DNA from: UBA6168 sp964508135
Lineage (GTDB): Bacteria; Bacteroidota; Bacteroidia; Chitinophagales; Saprospiraceae
DNA: 64,000 bases
Direction: 5' to 3'
Assembly (NCBI GenBank): GCA_964508135.1
Contig: CAZDSU010000028.1
Coordinates: 11,096 to 75,095, forward strand
Shown: positions 48,890-59,620 of the stretch, piece after piece
Layout: the number at the start of each line of letters is the position of its first letter
Position numbering within the stretch: the first letter of the stretch is position 1
Program-made: the position numbers and the translations under genes
The notes under the pieces: model-generated
Seen by the model: only the letters and a program-made list of their open reading frames with translations
Database searches by the model: none
What the model was told of the DNA's origin: nothing

Positions 48890-51800
48890 TCATCGCACCA
48901 CCGTCACCGCCCCGCTCACCTCGCTCCCTGCCCCTTCCAGCACGTAGAAATACGTCCCTTCCGGCAACTGCTTCCCGCCCTGCGCCCTCCCATCCCAGTC
49001 GTTTTGGTAGTCTTTCCCATGGAAAACCACGTCGCCCCAACGGTTGATGACCGTGATTTCGATGGGCCCCGGTATTTCCGAAAAGTTCGGTATGGCCAAC
49101 CGCTCCCCTGTGCCATCGCCGTTCGGGGTGATGACGTTGGCGGGCTTCTCGATAGCCGGCGGAGCCAACGGCGACTTGCTCAAAACCACCACCTGCGCCT
49201 GTGCGCAAAGGTCGGGGCAATCCTTCAGGCAGATTTCATAGGTAAATTCCACGTTCACCGTCGAGTCCACCCCGAATTGGAAGTCGTAGCTGCCGTCCGC
49301 ATTGGCCGTCAAGCTGCCATAAAGCGGCGTTGAAAGGAAAGTCAGTGTCACGGCGTCCCGGTCCGGGATTTTGTCGTTGGCCAAAAAATCGAGGTTCGTC
49401 AGCGGCTGGCCGAGGTTGAAATACACATCCGCATTGGCAGCTAGCCCCTCGCTTTGGAACACCAACAACGTGTCGGCGGAGTAGGCCGGGCAGTCGGCGC
49501 TCGACAGCGTCCAGATAAAGGCATTGCCGCCTGCGGTAAGGTCGCCTACCAGCGTGCTGGCCTCGTTTGGCTGCGCAATGAAGGTCGTGGAAGTGGGGTC
49601 TAGTGGCGTCCATTCGCCCGTCGTATTGGCGGGCTGATTGGCGTTCAAGGTCGCTTCGATGCCTTCGCAGAGGTTCACATCCTGGCCCGCATCGGCGGGT
49701 GGGAGCAGGCTGGTGTAGGTGCTAATCAACACATTGTCAACGGAATACGCACCACAGGCCCCATTTGTCAGTGTCCAGAAGAAGACATAGGTATTGTTCG
49801 GGAAATATCCGTCAATCGGCGAGTTCGGGTTGTTGGGATCCAAAATTTGGATGCCCAACTGAGCCTGCGAACCCGGCTGAGACCATGTGCCGAGCACCCC
49901 CGCTGATTGCGCCGCCACTGCACTCAAATTGATGGCCGTTGCGCTGCCGCAAAACGAAAGGTCGTCGCCCGCTTGCGCCAACTCCGCCACTTCGGCGGTC
50001 ACGTTCACAGCCACGGTGTCCGAAGAGAAGCCCTCGCAAGCGCCGCTGCTCAACGTCCAAATGAACAGGTTTTCGCCGATGGCAAGATTGGAAACGGTGC
50101 TGTAGGGGTTTACCGGGTTGTTTATTTCGGCTGCGCTAATGCCAGTCCAAATCCCTGTCCCAACTACTGCTGGCTGGGCGCTCAGGGCCGTGATTGCTGT
50201 TGTTTCACAAATCGAATCATCAGCGCCAGCCGCCGCATTTACCGAAGGTATATTGTCCACCGATACTGTCACGGTCTTTACCACAGGGCAACCGCTGCCA
50301 CCGGAGACGGTAACGGCATAACTGCCTGATTGACTGACGCTTATGCTAGAAGCCGTCGCCCCATTTGACCATAAAAACGACGAGCCGCTTCCTGCATCGA
50401 GGGTCGTCGTTTCATTTTCACAAATCGAAAAATCGGGGGCTAGTGCCTGTGTTTGCAAGGGCGTGAAGGTCAGTTCCACCGTCACCGTGCTGTCACAGCC
50501 GGAGGTCGCCGTCAGCGTGGCAGCGCCAATGGGGTTGGCGGCGTTAAACACCGAATTACCGACCAAGAGGCTGTCGCCCGCACAAAGGTTCAGGTAAAGG
50601 TGGACGGGCGGCGGCGTCGTGCCGAGGTCGGCCACCACCACGTTCTGGTTGATGCTGTCCACGCAGCTGAACTGGTCCACGACGACCAGCGTCACGTTCA
50701 CCGTATCAAAGTTGGTGTAGCTGTGCGAGGGCGTTTGGCCGCTGCCCGTGGCACCGTCGCCGAAGTTCCAAGCCCATTGCTCGATGCCAAAGCTGCTCGT
50801 CGAATTATCATTGAAAATCAAGGACTTGGGAGCGCAAGGTTCCGGCACGGCCACCGTGAAACCAGCTTGGGGTTTGGGGTAAACGAACACCTGCTGGGAT
50901 GACGTATCGGCCTCCGTGCCATCGCTGGCAATCAGGGAAACGGTGTAGGTGCCGGGCACGGTGTAGAATGCCATCGGGCTTTGTTCGTTGCTGAAACTGC
51001 CATTGCCAAAGTTCCAAAGGAAGCCCGTCGCATTTGGGGTCGATTGGTTGCTGAATTGCAGCATTTGCGAAGCACAAATCGTGTCCTGGCTGATGGCGAA
51101 GGCTGCCACTACGTCCAAGCAGTTCTCTTCCAGGATGCTCGCCGATGCTGCGGCGGTGCAGCCGTTCTGGTCGGTCACGGTCAGGCCGTAGGTGCCGCCG
51201 TTCGTCACGGTGAGGCTTGGCGTTGTTTCGCCGCCCGGCGACCAAGCGTAGGCGTCGAAAACCCCGGCGGTGAGCAGGATGCTTAGGCCGATGCAGACGC
51301 TGTCGGGTCCAAAAATCATGGCATTTGGATTTTGATGAACAGTGAGATTGAGATTTACGAGGCTATCGCAGCCGTTGGCGGCGGTCAGCGTCACGGCGTA
51401 GTTTCCAGATTGGTTAAATGATTGATTGCCAATCAGGTAGGATTGCCCTTGGCAAATATTTTCGATTAGGTTAGTTTGTAAAATGGGCAACACGGTCAGG
51501 TCGAGGATTACGATGCTGTCGCATCCGCCGACCGCCGTAAAAGCCACGTTGTAAATGCCGGTTTGGTTGAAGCTCTGGTTGCCCACGGCAATGTTCTGGC
51601 CTTGGCAAATGGACTGAATCAGGTTGGTTTGCAAAACGGGCAGCACCGTTAGGTCGAGGTTCACCGTGCTATCGCATCCATTTTCCCCAATCAACATGAC
51701 CTGGTAGTTTCCGGTTTGCGTAAATGATTGATTTCCAACGATAAAGGTATCTCCAGTACATATCGACCCAACCAACTGTGTCGAAGTCGAACCGTCCAGC

Positions 51801-53639
51801 ACAGTGATGTCAAAGCTGCAAGCCGTTGAATTGCCCGCAGGGTCGTCCCCTGAATACACCACCGTCGTCGTGCCAATAGGGAAAACGTCGCCAGGGCTGT
51901 TACTGCTCGTTTGCGAAGCGATGCCGCAGTTATCCATCAATGTCGGCGGCGTCCAATTCACGATGGCGTCGCAATTGGCCGTGTTAACCGGCACCGTGAT
52001 ATAGCTTGGACAATTCGTAAAGACAGGATTTTCCGTATCTGCTACGGTCACATTGAAGGAGCAGGTGGCCGTCAAGCCGGCATTGTCCGTGGCGGTGTAG
52101 GTGACGGCGGTCGTTCCGACAGGGAAGACAGACCCTGGAGCATGGGTGCTCGTAAACGTGGCGATGCCGCAATTGTCCAAGGCAGTCGGCGCAGCCCAGT
52201 TCACGGCCGCACCGCAGGTTCCAATGTTGTTATTAACCGTGATATTGCCGGGGCAGGCAGTGATCACGGGGTTTTCAGTATCCACCACCGTGACATTGAA
52301 GGAGCAGGTGGCCGTCAAGCCGGCATTGTCCGTGGCGGTGTAGGTGANNNNNNNNNNNNNNNNNNNNNNNNNNNNNNNNNNNNNNNNNNNNNNNNNNNNN
52401 NNNNNNNNNNNNNNNNNNNNNNNNNNNNNNNNNNNNNNNNNNNNNNNCAATGTTGTTATTAACCGTGATATTGCCGGGGCAGGCAGTGATCACGGGGTTT
52501 TCGATATCCACTACCGTGACATTGAAGGAACAGGTGGCCGTCAAGCCGGCATTGTCCGTGGCGGTGTAGGTGACGGCGGTCGTTCCGACAGGGAAGACAA
52601 AACCTGGAGCATGGGTGCTGGTGAAGGTGGCGATGCCGCAGTTGTCCAGAGCAGTAGGCGCAGCCCAGTTCACAGTCGCTCCGCAGTTTCCAATATCGTT
52701 GGCGATTATGATATTGCCGGGGCAGCCAGTGATTACGGGGCTTTCGATATCCACCACCGTAACATTGAAGGAGCAGGTAGCCATCAGCCCGGCATTGTCT
52801 GTGGCGGTATAGGTGACGGCGGTCGTTCCGACGGGGAAGACAGAACCTGGAGCATGGGTGCTGGTGAAGGTGGCGATGCCGCAGTTGTCCAGAGCAGTCG
52901 GCGGAGCCCAGTTCATGGCCGCCCCGCAGTTTCCAATATCGTTGGCGATTATGATATTGCCGGGGCAGCCAGTGATCACGGGGTTTTCAGTATCCACCAC
53001 CGTGACATTGAAGGAACAGGTGGCCGTCAAGCCGGCATTGTCCGTGGCGGTGTAGGTGACGGCGGTCGTACCGACGGGGAAGACAGACCCTGGAACGTGG
53101 GTGCTGGTGAAGGTGGCGATGCCGCAGTTGTCCATGGAAGTCGGGGCCGCCCAGTTGACAGCCGTTCCGCAAATGCCAGGGCTGGTAAATGTGGAAATGT
53201 CCATCGGGCAATTGGCAATGGTGGGCAGTTCATTGTCCACGACTGTGACGGTAAAAGAGCAGTTCAAAGTTACGACCACCGGATCCAAAAAAATCTGCAT
53301 TTGAAAGGAATTCACCGTTGTTCCCACTGGAAAGGCGGACCCGCTGGGCAGGCCAGCTGTCTGCGACAACGGTACAATAATAATGCACGTGCCTGGGTCA
53401 ACAATAGTGACCGTATAATTGACGACAGCCGAGCAAACTCCCGGCTCGGTATTCACCACGATGTCTGCCGGGCAAAGAATGCCGCATGCCAGGCCTTCAC
53501 CCGCTGTTGAATAAGGCCCAGTCAGGCTATTGTCAGCAAGGAGGTATGCAGGGGACAACCATGCAATTACCAAGAGGAGAACACAGGAGAGCCACCCGCA
53601 TTTTTTCTTTTTTATTAATAGTGCCTTCATGTCTTTCAA
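48890..53639 (-). CDS. HYR/PKD repeat T9SS type-B surface protein, interrupted by assembly gap
   Basis: One gene broken by 100 N at 52348-52447; the two sides are in different frames only because the gap length is arbitrary. Signal peptide: about residues 10-36 (LSCVLLLVIAWLSPAYLLA). Then HYR-type repeats of 81 residues (TAVTYTATDNAGLTATCSFN, ending PVITxCPGNI), with about six visible around the gap. Next are three GCDSTVNLDLTV modules, PKD domains (WNFGNGSF, WNFGDGATG), Ig-like modules, and a gliding C-terminal sorting domain (NVITPNGDGTGERL, VINRWGDVVFHG, LPEGTYFYVLEG). It is followed by its PorP/SprF partner and preceded by a LuxR-type regulator. Confidence 0.9.
51790..53210. repeat. Tandem 243-bp HYR-coding repeats flanking an N gap
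   Basis: At least six copies of a 243-bp unit (81 codons). Those at about 52100-53055 are nearly identical, the outer ones more diverged. The 100-N run at 52348-52447 falls inside, so the true copy number is unknown. Confidence 0.9.
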
Positions 53640-53717
53640 TTGTGAAAATCCAAATCATTCTGAGGCTAACATCCTATGGCAATATCTAGAGCCGGAAGAA
53701 CCTGTCCCTAGTTGCCG

Positions 53718-54338
53718 TCAGCACTCGCCCCTCAGCCGCATCGCCACCACCTCCGACTTCGAGTTCACGCCTAGCTTTTTGTACAAATTTCGCACATGGA
53801 AAAGCACCGTGTTCATGCTGACACTGAGTTGGACGGCGGCGAGTTTGTAGCTCAGCCCGTCGGTGAGGCACTGTACGAGCTGATTTTCCTTCGGTGTTAA
53901 ATCCATCGTTTTTTGCTTGGGCGAAAAATGCTCCACCAGCCGCCGGGCCGCAGTTGGTGAGATGGCAGACCTGCCTTCATAGGTTTCTACGATGGCTTCC
54001 TTTATTTTGGAAAGCGACATGCCTTTGTTCAAATAACTTGATGCCCCTGCATAAAAGGCTTTGACGATGCTCTCCGTGTCCTCTTCGTGCGAAAAACCGA
54101 TGACCTCCGTTTTTGGGTAGGTCCTTTTCAGGCGCTGCAGGCCTTTCGCCGCCGTTTCGTTGCGCCCGTTGAAATCGGTAAGCACGACGTTCAGGTGCGC
54201 ACCTGCACCCGCCTGCTGGAAAAAATGCTCGACAGACAGTGCCTCCAAGGTACAGCTCATCTCTGGCTGCTGGCTGAAATAGGCCACCAGGTTTTGGCGC
54301 AGGATATTGTTTTTTTCGATAATGCCGATGGAAATCAT
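53718..54338 (-). CDS. LuxR/NarL-type response regulator
   Basis: A 206-residue regulator. The N-terminal receiver-like domain has Asp55 (VVLTDFNG) as likely phosphorylation site but lacks the usual acidic pair at the start (GIIEKNN has one Glu), so phosphorylation may be altered. The C-terminal helix-turn-helix (about 143-200) has LTPKENQLVQCLTDGLSYK and VSMNTVLFHVRNLYKKLGV. No kinase is adjacent. It lies 78 bp upstream of the HYR/PKD adhesin gene on the same strand, so control of that gene is plausible. The ATG at 54338 removes 19 unlikely residues. Confidence 0.9.
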   Translation of the reverse strand: MISIGIIEKNNILRQNLVAYFSQQPEMSCTLEALSVEHFFQQAGAGAHLNVVLTDFNGRNETAAKGLQRLKRTYPKTEVIGFSHEEDTESIVKAFYAGASSYLNKGMSLSKIKEAIVETYEGRSAISPTAARRLVEHFSPKQKTMDLTPKENQLVQCLTDGLSYKLAAVQLSVSMNTVLFHVRNLYKKLGVNSKSEVVAMRLRGEC

Positions 54339-54466
54339 GGTGGAAAAGATTTTAGTGGGAAAGAAGTGGAAACCCGTAAAGCAAAGTACAGCCAATGGGA
54401 GCCAATACTTATAAGAATATAACTGGCAAAAATATTTTCAATGTGTATTTTACAGTTGTCAACTCG

Positions 54467-54889
54467 CTATATTGGATTAAAGGAAGCTAGTAGTCTTTCA
54501 TCGTTATAGAAAAACAATTTATTTTTCTCTAGTTTGTATTTATTGACCTTTTCTAGGATTCCTATAAAGGTGTCTTCTGTTGCAATATTATTACACCTCA
54601 CTTTTGTTCTTGCAATTGCAGAAAATTGAAGTGTAGTTCCTTCCAACTTATAGCTACTCGAAAAATCATTGCATCCTCCAAAGCCTGTAACTTTGTTTTC
54701 AGTATCTAATTTAATCCATATTTTTTGTTGCGTGGAACGAGCATCCTTACTCATAGTTGCGGATTCTATGCTTACCAAATACCAGTGAGTACTTGTCAAG
54801 GACGCCCCCTGTAATGAGGAATTGCTTTTATTTAGAGTGCAGCAAGCCCCATAAATAATTGCCAACAAAATGAACAGCAGTTTTTTCAT
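54467..54889 (-). CDS. META domain lipoprotein (HslJ-like)
   Basis: A 140-residue exported protein with a lipobox (IIYGAC; Cys16 or Cys17). The META fold covers about 32-138: THWYLVSIES, then KVTGFGGCNDFSSSYKLEG, then LQFSAIARTKVRCNN, where the G-G-C-N block is the family mark. Related HslJ proteins affect resistance to stress or antibiotics, but this one is uncharacterised. Composition is AT-rich. Confidence 0.85.
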   Translation of the reverse strand: MKKLLFILLAIIYGACCTLNKSNSSLQGASLTSTHWYLVSIESATMSKDARSTQQKIWIKLDTENKVTGFGGCNDFSSSYKLEGTTLQFSAIARTKVRCNNIATEDTFIGILEKVNKYKLEKNKLFFYNDERLLASFNPI

Positions 54890-55114
54890 CTAATTTTTTT
54901 TTACGACACCTTGTACAAATAGCTGTTGTGCAAATGAACACATTGAAAGCACCTCTGCCCCTTGTATGTTTGCACTTAAGTTTGACAAACAGATTTAATA
55001 GGCTTTTATAAGCTAACCCTCAGTAATGAGCAACCTCCCTATAGGAATCTTTAGCCCAAAGTATAATAAATAGCTATTTCATATTTAATTCACCTTATGA
55101 TTACCATAAGACCT

Positions 55115-57649
55115 TTATTTCTTTACTAGTTTCTTGCATACTTTCTCAGTCCCATTGTCCAACCAAATACAATAAATACCAGCTGGTAATTGACTTACAT
55201 TTATGCTTATTAATTCCCCTGTTACTGGCACTTCAAAAACTTGTTCCATCAATAGTTGTCCCATTATTGAGTGCATTTGCAAATAGACAATTTTCCCACT
55301 TTCAGCATTAATCTTAAGGTTAACAAAATCATGCGCTGGCAATGGAAACAAGGTTGTCTTTTGCAATTGGTCCTTAACCAAATTTGACTGCTCTTTTACC
55401 GAGGAAGGACTGCATTCCAATACCCCTGAATATACCACACCCGTGGCGGGATTAGGCCCATCCGAAAAAAGCGTATCGCCTGAAGCATTCAATAAGGCAT
55501 ACAAGTGTTCTTCTTCATAATCGCCGGAAGAGTAGGACAGTGAAAAAGAGGTTCCTTCGCAATTTTCAATAACGTAAATGGTATCCGATCCACCAGTTAA
55601 AAAATCATATGGAATGGTATAGCTTGTTGAAACACCGCCTTGATTAACATTAACAAAGGCATCGTCCCAACCATCATCTCCTGTGTCAAACAAATTTAGA
55701 TACAAAGAACAATTTTGAGCGCCATTGGCACAACTCGTGTAAAATGTAACGAAATTACTAGGAGCGCTGATACCTGCAATCGTGCAGTCTTCCGTTACAT
55801 TAAAAGCGTAGCCTGTGCTAAAATCAAGGTCCTGAATAATCACAATAGGTTCCGATGTGGTTAATAGGGTCCCTTGCCCTGGTTCAAACCCGATTGGGCC
55901 ATATTCAAGCGTCCAACCTGTACCAATACTACTGCCAGCTGTCCAATAAATGCTAGCAGTATTATCCGCTACCGTTATATTTACTCCAGTTGGAGTAAGG
56001 CATTGGCAATTGGCTCCACTTACTACACTCACAAAATCGTCCAAAGCCAGCGTGTTGGAACCATAGGTATTGCTGACCGTCAAACTAACGGCATAGGTTC
56101 CTTCTTGTGGATATACTACAATAGGGTTCTGTTCAGTAGAACTGGCAGGGAAGCCCCCTTCAAAAGTCCATAGCCAAGTGTCGGCTGGAGGGCTGGAAAG
56201 GTCGGCAAAGGATAGGGTATCCGTTATGTCAAGGCATAGGGAGGTAGCATTGGCTTCGAAATCAGGCTGTGGTGCTATCATTGTGCAGTTAACGCCATCG
56301 AGCACTTCGATGCCGGTGTTTTCGGGGTCCAGCCAATCCTGGAGCCTATCTGCGGAGGTCGTGCCTACCATATCCCAAGACTGAAATATTTTCCCAAAAA
56401 TATCATATCCACCATTATTGCTGACCGTATCGATGCAACCGGCATCTCCCCCGGTCAATTGACCAATAAGAAGACCATTTTGGTTGAAGAGGCCCGAACC
56501 GGATGACCCCGGCTCTGTTGAACCTAAATCCCAAACCACCTTCCAATGGGTGTCGAAGAAACCGAATTCTCCTGTTGCATCTACAGCAGGGGCATTGTCA
56601 AAGGATATTTTCTTGACATCGCCAGAAGGGTGGTGGATGCCGATGGCGCTGATAGGTGGCGCAATGTTCCTGTCCCAGCCCGCATAATATACATCATAAT
56701 AAGCCTGCGGTGCATCCAAGAGCTCGAATAGGGTAAAATCAGTATCAGGAGAGGTCGCCCTGATGATGGCACCTTGAACCGTCTGGGTGGTAGGCCCGTC
56801 CGTGGTTGGCGAACAATCCGGGCTTTCATAGTTAAACATAAAGACCCAATCCAGCGTATCGCCAGCGTGTAAATCAAGTCCTGGAACGCCGAGACAATGA
56901 TTGGCACTCAAGAAATAAGGCCTGCAGTCCTGCTTTGCATTGTTGATAAGTGTGCCAGAGCACCAGCGAAACCCATCAACCAGGTAGAGGCCCACGGATT
57001 TTATTTGGTTTTTCCACGCCGTTGCTTCGTCACAGGATGTGTTGATATGGCATGGCCCAGAATCGCCAAAATCCCTGGATGAAGAGCCGCCAATATGGTA
57101 ATAACCATGCACTACTTTATTGAGGTGCAGTAGCCCTTGCCCTTGGACAGCCGCTGGCTCGTAGTATTCGAGGTTGAGATGGTCGGCCTTGATGAAGCTG
57201 GTTGCAAACCCACGCCCTGGGCGGTTGTTTCGGCTGGTGTATGCTCCCAATAACTGAGCGTAGCTGTCATCATATAGAAAAAGCTGTGCTCCGTCGGGAA
57301 GATGGAAAAGGTCGAACCCCAGGTTTAGCGATAAAGCTCCCTGCGAAACGATTTTTAGCCTCCACATCCGGTCGCCATTGGGAAGTTGCTCCCACAGCCC
57401 ACTGTTGGAGGTGCTATAATCCACCTCAATGGGAAAACCAAAACGAGGTGACCTGTTTTCCGCTGCATCCTGTTCATCTTGCAGTTGGATGGCCGCAAAA
57501 TCCAGCAAGCGCATAGTCGCCACAGGGACATCGCCCTGCAAGCCTTGGAGCATGAAGCTCGGCGGGATGGCTTTTTCACTTACCTGCCCAATAAGGCAAG
57601 GTGGGACTAAATAGGCCAAGAACAAACAGAGAATAAATCGAATTTTCAT
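55115..57649 (-). CDS. Secreted trypsin-like (lysyl-endopeptidase-type) protease with PKD and T9SS type-A tail
   Basis: An 844-residue exported protease. Signal peptide 1-21. A propeptide-like region precedes the S1 domain (about 200-455) with the triad His251 (LSANHC), Asp304 (PDTDFTLFEL) and Ser383 (STEPGSSGSGLFN), as in lysyl endopeptidases. A PKD domain follows (about 465-545; WLWTFEGGFPASSTEQNP), then a fibronectin-like module and a beta domain with DTGDDGWDDAF. The C-terminal 80 residues form a T9SS type-A sorting domain (TLFPLPAHDFVNLKI ... LPAGIYCIWLDNGTEKV). It is probably cell-surface bound or secreted for protein digestion. Confidence 0.92.
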   Translation of the reverse strand: MKIRFILCLFLAYLVPPCLIGQVSEKAIPPSFMLQGLQGDVPVATMRLLDFAAIQLQDEQDAAENRSPRFGFPIEVDYSTSNSGLWEQLPNGDRMWRLKIVSQGALSLNLGFDLFHLPDGAQLFLYDDSYAQLLGAYTSRNNRPGRGFATSFIKADHLNLEYYEPAAVQGQGLLHLNKVVHGYYHIGGSSSRDFGDSGPCHINTSCDEATAWKNQIKSVGLYLVDGFRWCSGTLINNAKQDCRPYFLSANHCLGVPGLDLHAGDTLDWVFMFNYESPDCSPTTDGPTTQTVQGAIIRATSPDTDFTLFELLDAPQAYYDVYYAGWDRNIAPPISAIGIHHPSGDVKKISFDNAPAVDATGEFGFFDTHWKVVWDLGSTEPGSSGSGLFNQNGLLIGQLTGGDAGCIDTVSNNGGYDIFGKIFQSWDMVGTTSADRLQDWLDPENTGIEVLDGVNCTMIAPQPDFEANATSLCLDITDTLSFADLSSPPADTWLWTFEGGFPASSTEQNPIVVYPQEGTYAVSLTVSNTYGSNTLALDDFVSVVSGANCQCLTPTGVNITVADNTASIYWTAGSSIGTGWTLEYGPIGFEPGQGTLLTTSEPIVIIQDLDFSTGYAFNVTEDCTIAGISAPSNFVTFYTSCANGAQNCSLYLNLFDTGDDGWDDAFVNVNQGGVSTSYTIPYDFLTGGSDTIYVIENCEGTSFSLSYSSGDYEEEHLYALLNASGDTLFSDGPNPATGVVYSGVLECSPSSVKEQSNLVKDQLQKTTLFPLPAHDFVNLKINAESGKIVYLQMHSIMGQLLMEQVFEVPVTGELISINVSQLPAGIYCIWLDNGTEKVCKKLVKK

Positions 57650-57668
57650 CTTGATTATATCAATTGTA

Positions 57669-57689
57669 TTTCAATAATATTTATTGAAA
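57669..57689. promoter_or_regulatory. Perfect inverted repeat before the protease gene
   Basis: TTTCAATAA-TAT-TTATTGAAA has 9-bp arms. It lies 20 bp upstream of the leftward start at 57649 and could be an operator or a 5' hairpin. Confidence 0.4.
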
Positions 57690-57741
57690 CATGATTAGGT
57701 GGAAAGACTATTATAATTTGCCCCATTAGCTTCTGTTGTGG

Positions 57742-57775
57742 ATGGCAGGATGGCTACAATAAGCCATCCTGCCAT
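57742..57775. terminator. Hairpin after the toxin-like gene
   Basis: ATGGCAGGATGGCT and AGCCATCCTGCCAT pair perfectly (14 bp, 6-nt loop). It lies 21 bp after the leftward stop at 57797. No T run is seen on the minus strand, so it may end or stabilise the message. Confidence 0.6.
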
Positions 57776-57796
57776 AATTTTAGTCTTAATAGTCAA

Positions 57797-59395
57797 TCAT
57801 AGCGGAGCAATGGAAACACTTGCGAAATTGACAGTAAGAATTCTAGAAAAAATAAAACCAGTTGGAAAATACTCCCAATTTATTATCCCATCATTGGTTC
57901 CAGTTAGATAGATTCTTTCAGGGAAATAAATAATCTTAAATTGAAAAAAATCAGTTCCTTTGTAGCTTGATGGTGCTTTCCAAACAGACGAACCATACAG
58001 TGGCATGGTTGCTTTTGCCCAATCTGGCAAATCTTTTATATCACAATCCCCCAAGCCACTCAATGCACATTTTGAATAATTTGAATGATTTCTTTCCATT
58101 TCGTAATCCCAGCGTGCGTATGTAGATTGGGTGCTTGTAGTGGCATCAAAATCTTTAAATTCTCTTGTTACGGTTGTTGACGTGCTATATTGCGCCGAAA
58201 CTGTCGCTTCTTTTTGATTATTGGCTTCAGCTCCTACACTAAAGCCAGTTTGGGTGGCAACCGAAAAACCCGCATTTGCATTCTCAGGAGCAGCACGATC
58301 GCAAGTGGAGTATCCAGAAATGCGATTATGCTCTAATTTTACTTGACGTGTAAACCAGCCTTTTCTGTTTTTACCATCCATTTTAAGTTGGCCTGGATCC
58401 ACTCCAGTGCCAACAGGAATAAATTCCACGAATTTATAAGGGGCACTTGCGGGGTAATTAGTCGCAAATAAAGTAAATTCCCAATCTTGGTTGATTTCTG
58501 CAAATTGTGCACCGTAACTTATAGGTTCGTTACCCTTAACTTCAAAACTTCTAATACCAAAACCTACAAAGGTCTGATAGTATGAGCCAGCTGGCAAACC
58601 GTATACATTTGCCTTAAGCGTCCCGTAGCTTTTCCTGACTTCCTCCGTATTGTCAATTGCCTTTATGGTTTCGTTCAGCCTTTCCAGGGATGAGAGGGCA
58701 TTGCTTTTTTTAGTACTGGTCGAATTATCGACTGGTATCTCGACGTCTTTTATTTTACTTGCTTCTTCCTTTGCTTTTTGGTACGCTGCCTTTTGCGCTG
58801 TTGTTAGCGCATCAAATTCTTCCTTAGTCGCTTCAATGAACCCAGTTTTCTGAATCATTTTTGTAGGTGAGGTGATGTCCCCTTCGGATTCAATGATATT
58901 GATATGATTCGAATGGTCGTTGATAGGAGTTACAACTGCTGTTCTGGCGTCGACACCAATAGCGCCTAAAGAACTCATGGCATCGCTTTTGATATTTTCC
59001 AAGATGATGTTCTTTTTCAATTTATTGGCTGCTTTCAGGTACGGGTTCTTGCCAAAATCTGCTGCGGTAATCTTGGAAGCATCCACCATTACTATGTCAG
59101 CCGCTGCTACTTCCTTATTAATTTTTGTGTTATCCTTCGGATTGCTTTTTAGAACTGGCACTTCTTTTAGCGTGTTTCCTGCTTTCAAGCCGGTACCTAA
59201 TTCAGTTGTTTTTCCAATGACCAAGATATTCTTGGGTTTCCCATTGTTCCAATAAGATACAGGTTTGACCGGTACTGTGGTCTTTGCAGTACTTTGTTCG
59301 TTGGCAGCTTTTTTTGTAGTGGCTGAGTTGTTTGTGAAGGCAACCACCATCACAACCAAGATTGTTGCAAACGTTGCTCGAATTAAGTTTTTCAT
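57797..59395 (-). CDS. Exported protein with possible beta-pore-forming-toxin stem (532 aa)
   Basis: Not assigned to a family with certainty. Signal peptide 1-21. Residues about 50-170 have a Rossmann-like rhythm (NILVIGKTTE, DIVMVDASK, ILENIKSDAM). A Lys/Glu-rich helical stretch (188-250) follows, then a beta-rich half (262-532). Residues 376-413 alternate small/polar and hydrophobic residues (AGFSVATQTGFSVGAEANN and ATVSAQYSTSTTVTREF), like the membrane-inserting stem of leukocidin/hemolysin-type toxins. Trp/Tyr-rich segments (YARWDYEMERN, INWEYFPTGF) would suit a rim. No T9SS tail is present, so export beyond the periplasm is unexplained. Confidence 0.55.
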   Translation of the reverse strand: MKNLIRATFATILVVMVVAFTNNSATTKKAANEQSTAKTTVPVKPVSYWNNGKPKNILVIGKTTELGTGLKAGNTLKEVPVLKSNPKDNTKINKEVAAADIVMVDASKITAADFGKNPYLKAANKLKKNIILENIKSDAMSSLGAIGVDARTAVVTPINDHSNHINIIESEGDITSPTKMIQKTGFIEATKEEFDALTTAQKAAYQKAKEEASKIKDVEIPVDNSTSTKKSNALSSLERLNETIKAIDNTEEVRKSYGTLKANVYGLPAGSYYQTFVGFGIRSFEVKGNEPISYGAQFAEINQDWEFTLFATNYPASAPYKFVEFIPVGTGVDPGQLKMDGKNRKGWFTRQVKLEHNRISGYSTCDRAAPENANAGFSVATQTGFSVGAEANNQKEATVSAQYSTSTTVTREFKDFDATTSTQSTYARWDYEMERNHSNYSKCALSGLGDCDIKDLPDWAKATMPLYGSSVWKAPSSYKGTDFFQFKIIYFPERIYLTGTNDGIINWEYFPTGFIFSRILTVNFASVSIAPL

Positions 59396-59620
59396 GATAA
59401 ATGAATTTTTAAGTTAAAAAGGTGAATGAATTTGAAACGACTTTGACCAGTGTCTTTATGGTTGTGCTTGTTCCGCTGCAAACATGGGGGCGAGGTGCCC
59501 GATCACATACGGACAATTCATGCAAAGGCTAGGATTTTTCAAGCATGGGCCCGAAAAGCGTGTTTTTTTGGGCAAAAACAGGGGAAAAGTGCTGAAAAAG
59601 AAGATTTTGGAGCAGATAGG

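Noticed and set aside
51790..53210. CRISPR-like array
   Set aside because: The period is 243 bp, fully coding, and without short repeats separated by unique spacers. No cas genes are present.
52275..53639. Treating the two sides of the N gap as two genes
   Set aside because: Both sides carry the same HYR repeats; one has the signal peptide and the other the sorting domain. The frame difference is explained by a placeholder of 100 N.
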